Source of the DNA: Nanobdellota archaeon
GTDB lineage: Archaea > Nanobdellota > Nanobdellia > Parvarchaeales > Parvarchaeaceae
Direction of reading: 5' to 3'
Assembly (NCBI GenBank): GCA_021818665.1
Contig: JAKATQ010000009.1
Span: forward strand, 1 to 24,784
DNA: 24,784 nucleotides
Position numbers and translations under genes: made by a program. This document shows positions 21,513 to 24,784 of the stretch, one piece after another. Below the pieces are notes generated by a model. The model had not been told where the DNA came from and ran no database searches. It worked only from the letters and a program-made list of their open reading frames with translations. Every line of letters starts with the position of its first letter. Within the stretch, counting starts at the first letter, position 1.

Positions 21513-22368
21513 CACATTGGCTATCGCCGAGAAAACAAAAATTAGTTATCGAGTACCTACACTTGTAAAGTGGGCTGGCGGAAAGAAACAACTCCTGTCA
21601 CAATTTGATAAGTTCTTTCCAAATAAGATTGAACGCTACATAGAGCCGTTTGTTGGTGGTGGGGCGGTAGCCTTCCATATTATAAAACGTTTTGAGCCAA
21701 AATTTGTGCTTTTGTCAGATATTAATGAAGAGTTAGTAAACGCGTACAACACCGTTAAATATAACGTTCCCGAGCTGATCGCTGCATTAACAGTGCTATC
21801 TAAGAACCATAGTAAGGAGTTTTATTATAAGATTAGAGAAATAGATCCAAAAACTCTTTCGAGTATAGAAATGGCAGCGAGATTTATCTATCTTAATAAA
21901 ACCTGCTTCAACGGGCTTTACAGAGTAAACTCGCAGGGCAAATTTAATGTTCCAATTGGAAGTTACAAGAGTCCGCAGATTTTAGATATAAAGAGCCTAC
22001 TAGAGATAAATAAGCTACTTAAGAATACGATAATAAAAGTAATGCCATTTGAAAATGTGTTAGAGTTTGCAAAAAAAGGCGACTTTATCTATTTAGATCC
22101 ACCATATTATCCGGTCAAAGAAGGAAAAAGCTTTACAAAGTACAGTAAAAATGATTTTTCAAAAGCAGATCAGGAAAGACTAGCAGAGTTATTTAATAAA
22201 TTAGATGGCCTGGGCTGTAAAGTTATGCTTAGTAATAGTGACACAGAATTTATCCATGATTTATATGTCAGTTACACTAAAAACGTCGTACGCGCCAGAA
22301 GAATGATTAATTGCGACTCAACTAAGCGCGGTGAGATAAACGAGGCTGTAATTACTAACTATCAATAA
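21499..22368 (+). CDS. Dam-type (D12 class) DNA adenine-N6 methyltransferase
   Basis: A 289-aa class-alpha adenine methyltransferase of the D12/Dam family. The SAM-binding motifs are LVKWAGGKKQLL at 22-33 and YIEPFVGGGAVAFHI at 47-61. SDINEELVNAY at 73-83 follows, and NKTCFNGLYRVN is at 133-144 with QGKFNVPIG, a strong Dam-like block. The catalytic motif is FIYLDPPYYP at 196-205 (DPPY). Near the C-terminus is VMLSNSDTEFI. It methylates adenine in a specific DNA site. GATC is the best-known site for this family, but the specificity cannot be read here. It starts within the end of the HTH gene. No adjacent recognised restriction enzyme is present, so it may be solitary or paired with an unfamiliar nuclease. 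Confidence 0.92.
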   Translation: MPEASTLAIAEKTKISYRVPTLVKWAGGKKQLLSQFDKFFPNKIERYIEPFVGGGAVAFHIIKRFEPKFVLLSDINEELVNAYNTVKYNVPELIAALTVLSKNHSKEFYYKIREIDPKTLSSIEMAARFIYLNKTCFNGLYRVNSQGKFNVPIGSYKSPQILDIKSLLEINKLLKNTIIKVMPFENVLEFAKKGDFIYLDPPYYPVKEGKSFTKYSKNDFSKADQERLAELFNKLDGLGCKVMLSNSDTEFIHDLYVSYTKNVVRARRMINCDSTKRGEINEAVITNYQ

Positions 22369-22390
22369 ATAAATTTACACTAAAATATAA

Positions 22391-22400
22391 CTTATAAATA
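22391..22400 (+). promoter_or_regulatory. Box A/TATA of the 75-aa gene
   Basis: CTTATAAATA is centred 26 nt before the ATG at 22421. Confidence 0.55.
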
Positions 22401-22420
22401 GCCCCACAACAATAAAAGGT

Positions 22421-22648
22421 ATGGAAGGTATTTTTGGTATCGAAAGCCCAATAAGATACGAGAAGAAGAAACAGGAAATAATAATAGACGATACAAAAAT
22501 AAAAGATAAAGAATGTAAAATAGTCGATATTAAAGAAAACTTACTAAAAAGGGGGAAGTATGCAGTGTGTTATAGAGAAGGGAAAGTTACAATTACGCCG
22601 ATAAAAAAAGATGAAGGCAAAGAAAGTTGTGATTGCGATTTTAGCTAA
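22421..22648 (+). CDS. Small hypothetical protein, 75 aa
   Basis: A 75-residue soluble protein, strongly charged with alternating hydrophobic positions (RYEKKKQEIIIDDTKIKDKE, then KYAVCYREGKVTITPI), suggesting a small beta-rich fold. It ends with CDCDFS. The family is not recognised. It has a good TATA box at the leaderless distance, and lies between the adenine methyltransferase and the 189-aa gene in the AT-rich island. The VCYREGKVTITPI strand pattern loosely resembles AbrB-like swapped-hairpin proteins, but that is too weak to call. Confidence 0.6.
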   Translation: MEGIFGIESPIRYEKKKQEIIIDDTKIKDKECKIVDIKENLLKRGKYAVCYREGKVTITPIKKDEGKESCDCDFS

Positions 22649-22659
22649 ACCTGTTAATT

Positions 22660-22667
22660 ATTTATAG
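22660..22667 (+). promoter_or_regulatory. Box A/TATA of the 189-aa gene
   Basis: ATTTATAG is centred 24 nt before the ATG at 22688. A perfect palindrome TATAGCTATA (22671-22680) lies between it and the ATG, near the expected transcription start. Confidence 0.45.
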
Positions 22668-22687
22668 CCTTATAGCTATAGACGTAA

Positions 22688-23257
22688 ATGAAACTAGAAG
22701 ACCAAACGTCTAAAAAGAATAGAGTTGATGACGAGTTTAAAGTAAACTTTGACTTACGAAATAAATCTAGATCTGAACTTAGAAAAGAAACAGTAAATAA
22801 ATTTTTAGCTGAAAAGGGAGGTTATTGGGAAGCGGGGAAAAAGCACGTAACTCATTACATTTATTATGTAGAAAAATTAGTTGATGGCAGAAGAATTTAT
22901 CTTTTAAGACCAACCTTTCTTAATAAAGGCATAGACTTCCAAGTTTGGGCAGAGAAACTTGACGGCAAAGATAATCGAAGACCCAGCCATAAAGACGTAT
23001 TTAGTGATCTAAACTTAAAGAAAAAAGCGAATCCGCGCGATTTTATAAAACTTATGGACATGATAAGACGAGTTTGGAATTGCGAGGAGCCGGACACTGT
23101 GCTAAAGAACGAAAAGATAACCTTTAATACGGGATTTTCAGTCGAATTGTTGCTAAAAATACTTAAGTGGTTATTTATAGAGCAGGATATAACTTATTGG
23201 AATTACGATGGTCGCGGGATGCTAATGCTTACAATCGAAGAAATTGTCGGCAAATAG
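22688..23257 (+). CDS. Hypothetical protein, 189 aa; candidate restriction endonuclease by position
   Basis: A 189-aa soluble protein with a basic N-terminal half and no membrane segments. Features: an Arg/Lys-rich start (LRNKSRSELRKETVNKFLAE), YIYYVEKLVDGRRIYLLRP, and a C-terminal block GFSVELLLKILKWLFIEQDI followed by WNYDGRGMLM. That ending looks like a small winged-helix or helical module. No clear PD-(D/E)xK, HNH or GIY-YIG motif could be marked. It is convergent with a DNA methyltransferase gene, and their stop codons abut exactly (TAG at 23255-23257, then the complement of TAG). Convergent nuclease/methyltransferase pairs are common in type II restriction-modification. The restriction role is inferred from context only. 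Confidence 0.6.
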   Translation: MKLEDQTSKKNRVDDEFKVNFDLRNKSRSELRKETVNKFLAEKGGYWEAGKKHVTHYIYYVEKLVDGRRIYLLRPTFLNKGIDFQVWAEKLDGKDNRRPSHKDVFSDLNLKKKANPRDFIKLMDMIRRVWNCEEPDTVLKNEKITFNTGFSVELLLKILKWLFIEQDITYWNYDGRGMLMLTIEEIVGK

Positions 23258-24151
23258 CTACCACCACTTAGAACTTTCCTTTAAATCGCTTAGGTTTTCT
23301 CCAGTTTCCGGTTTTCTAAAAATAAACAAGTGTTCATGCGCTATCTTGTAAAAGCTTTGCTTTCCGACCCAGTTTTGTCTTGTAGACTGCATATTCCATT
23401 GCAATTTTATTATGTCTTCTTTTAGTGCGAAACCCACCTCTAAAAACGCCTGCATAGTCCTAAACGTAACTGGGATGTAATGCCCGTGTCTTCTAGTATC
23501 TCCCATAAGTATGGCGCAGTATTTGCCAGGTTTTAGAACTCTAAAGAGTTCTACGGCAAGTTTATTCATTTCTTTAATGAATTCGGAAACACTGGAGACG
23601 CTCGAAAGGTCGCCGCTTACTCTGTTCTTTGTATAAGATACGATATTCACATATGGCGGATGTGTAAGAACTAAATCGACAGCATTGTCTTTTATTAGAC
23701 TAAGGTTTCTTGCATCTCCTACGAATGTTTTTATTTCAGATTTTGGTAATTCGAGAGCTTGAAAATTTAGTCTATCTAGAGCAATCATTATTGCATCCTC
23801 GTTTACGTCTACCCCGATTGCGTCTCTTCCTAAAAGTTTGCATTCTATAAGTGTGGTACCCGAACCAATCATCGGGTCCAACACAACATCACCCTCTTTA
23901 GTATACTCTAAAATTAAGTTTCTAGGTACTTGCGGCGCCCAGTTACCTCTGTACTTTGAGTTAAGGTAATGTGTAGCCCAGTCCCCGCGCTTTGGAAAAG
24001 ACCAGACCGTTGTGGTTTCCGGCGAAAAGTCTGCAGGCCGAAGGGTTTTAATCTGCTTTTGCGTGTCGATTTCGATAATGTTGTCTTCTATTTTAACCGA
24101 ATTGTGAGTTCTGACAAACTTGTGAAAATCTTCTAAAGTTACCTCTTTCAT
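23258..24151 (-). CDS. Site-specific DNA methyltransferase (N4-cytosine or N6-adenine type)
   Basis: A 297-aa DNA aminomethyltransferase. The N-terminal TTTVWSFPKRGDWATHYLN (47-64) and YRGNWAPQVPRNLILEYTK (67-85) form a block seen in many prokaryotic site-specific methylases. Motif I is VVLDPMIGSGTTLIECKLLG (89-108), with GVDVN (113-117) after it. Motif IV is LVLTHPPYVNIVSYT (160-174), with HPPY in place of the commoner SPPY, DPPY or NPPY. The C-terminus HEHLFIFRK is typical too. Motif I precedes motif IV, and the target base (C or A) is uncertain because of HPPY. Its class is clearly different from the D12 enzyme nearby. It is convergent with the 189-aa gene and has its own promoter, fitting an R-M pair. 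Confidence 0.9.
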   Translation of the reverse strand: MKEVTLEDFHKFVRTHNSVKIEDNIIEIDTQKQIKTLRPADFSPETTTVWSFPKRGDWATHYLNSKYRGNWAPQVPRNLILEYTKEGDVVLDPMIGSGTTLIECKLLGRDAIGVDVNEDAIMIALDRLNFQALELPKSEIKTFVGDARNLSLIKDNAVDLVLTHPPYVNIVSYTKNRVSGDLSSVSSVSEFIKEMNKLAVELFRVLKPGKYCAILMGDTRRHGHYIPVTFRTMQAFLEVGFALKEDIIKLQWNMQSTRQNWVGKQSFYKIAHEHLFIFRKPETGENLSDLKESSKWW

Positions 24152-24172
24152 GATATTTTAATATGCAACTAC

Positions 24173-24182
24173 GATATAAAAT
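24173..24182 (-). promoter_or_regulatory. Box A/TATA of the HPPY methyltransferase
   Basis: ATTTTATATC on the minus strand is centred about 27 nt before the ATG at 24151. Confidence 0.5.
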
Positions 24183-24207
24183 CTATGATCTATATTTTAG
24201 ATGCAAA

Positions 24208-24642
24208 TTAAAATTGATTGTTCTTCACTAACAAACACACTATATCGTAAATATATAAAAATAACAAAATTATAGAAAACACGGAATAAAATATAAGAAT
24301 TACCGAAAAATAATACAGTATTAAACTTCCTTTAGATAATAGGAAAAAGATTAGTGCGACTATTGGTGCAATAATTGGCGTAAGGAAAACTTTTTCTTGT
24401 TTCTTTCGATACCCGTTTCTTTTAATTGAGGCGATTATAAACTTTTTAGAGACATTTAAAAATATTGTAAATGCAGCCAAAACTATTGCAGGTATTGTTA
24501 TTGCTGCTTGATAAAAAATATCCGCTGGCAAGGTATATCCATATACAATAATAGCAGCTCCAATAATCACTGCCATCGCGGCATCCAAATTATGTTCTAA
24601 AAATAGCGGATATTTTTTATCATTTTGAGGGTTGTCTGCCAT
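24208..24642 (-). CDS. Four-helix membrane protein, 144 aa
   Basis: A 144-aa protein with a short polar N-terminus (MADNPQNDKKYPLFLEHNLD) and about four transmembrane helices (roughly 20-38, 44-62, 85-103 and 107-137). A basic cytoplasmic loop, SKKFIIASIKRNGYRKKQEK (65-84), separates the pairs. The family is not recognised. It is encoded 19 nt downstream of a 39-codon ORF on the same strand, so the two are probably co-transcribed. Membrane proteins of unknown function with basic loops are common in defence islands, where some act as pore-forming effectors, but nothing here proves that. Confidence 0.65.
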   Translation of the reverse strand: MADNPQNDKKYPLFLEHNLDAAMAVIIGAAIIVYGYTLPADIFYQAAITIPAIVLAAFTIFLNVSKKFIIASIKRNGYRKKQEKVFLTPIIAPIVALIFFLLSKGSLILYYFSVILIFYSVFSIILLFLYIYDIVCLLVKNNQF

Positions 24643-24661
24643 AATTTTAAATCAACTTTTA

Positions 24662-24781
24662 TTAGTGTTTATTGGTTTCAGATTTATTTAGCTTTTCAAA
24701 TTCTGATAAAAGGCGCTTTATTTTGCCACAAACCCCCTCAAATTGTTCTAATGAGTCTTCCTTTGGTTTACTTAGGGTCAT
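24662..24781 (-). CDS. Small charged ORF, 39 aa, possibly continuing beyond the right edge
   Basis: ATG at 24781 to TAA at 24662 encodes 39 residues: MTLSKPKEDSLEQFEGVCGK, then IKRLLSEFEKLNKSETNKH. The pattern is amphipathic helix or coiled coil. The frame is open to the window edge, so it may be the tail of a longer gene. It sits 19 nt before the membrane protein gene and probably shares its transcript. No family can be named. Confidence 0.45.
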   Translation of the reverse strand: MTLSKPKEDSLEQFEGVCGKIKRLLSEFEKLNKSETNKH

Positions 24782-24784
24782 ACC

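Noticed and set aside
22421..22648. AbrB-like antitoxin for the 75-aa protein
   Set aside because: Only a loose strand pattern supports it and no toxin gene follows; left as hypothetical.
1..24784. CRISPR array
   Set aside because: No regularly spaced direct repeats were seen; the AAAAATGGCCA pair is only two copies with no array structure.

Overview
The window looks like a chromosomal segment of an archaeon, most likely a DPANN lineage such as Micrarchaeota/ARMAN. This is an inference; there is no rRNA to settle it. The support is a repeated AT-rich box A (TTTAAATA-like) about 22-28 nt upstream of start codons with almost no Shine-Dalgarno sequences, which is a leaderless archaeal pattern. 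Isoleucine ATA and arginine AGA/AGG codons dominate, one tRNA-Gln(CUG) lacks an encoded CCA, and families are mixed archaeal and bacterial-like. Several starts below were set by these promoter boxes and are shorter than the longest open frame.

Layout. Bases 1-366 hold the 5' end of an IS5-like transposase on the minus strand, running off the left edge. Bases 505-4997 are mostly housekeeping or unknown genes: an unknown protein, a 57-aa acidic protein, a helical protein, a TauE/SafE-type exporter, an arginase, a Nudix protein with a degraded Nudix box, and an AlkA-type DNA glycosylase. Bases 5164-7343 form a small AT-rich accessory patch next to the 3' end of tRNA-Gln: a two-helix membrane ORF, a frameshifted downstream gene with a C-terminal HTH, an eight-cysteine zinc-ribbon protein, and a membrane-anchored protein with a caspase/CHAT-like His...Cys signature. 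Bases 7358-14041 return to moderate GC: membrane proteins, a DUF72 protein, inorganic pyrophosphatase, a sequon-rich surface protein, a large M48 protease, a ThrH-type HAD phosphatase, and a RelE-like toxin behind an unknown partner gene.

Bases 14123-20522 are a compact uvrB-uvrA-uvrC operon with overlapping junctions. It is a complete bacterial-type nucleotide excision repair set driven by one archaeal promoter. The UvrC ends before the usual C-terminal helix-hairpin-helix domain.

Bases 20523-24784 are a sharply AT-rich accessory island. It holds a multi-HTH protein overlapping a Dam-type (D12) adenine methyltransferase, a small unknown protein, and a 189-aa protein convergent and flush with a second, different DNA methyltransferase. 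A four-helix membrane protein and a 39-codon ORF at the right edge complete it. This reads as a restriction-modification or defence island. The 189-aa protein is the best nuclease candidate by position only.

The strongest leads are the methyltransferase island with its unassigned genes, the membrane caspase-like protein, the frameshifted gene at 5373-6133, the RelE toxin with an unfamiliar partner, and the HhH-less UvrC.
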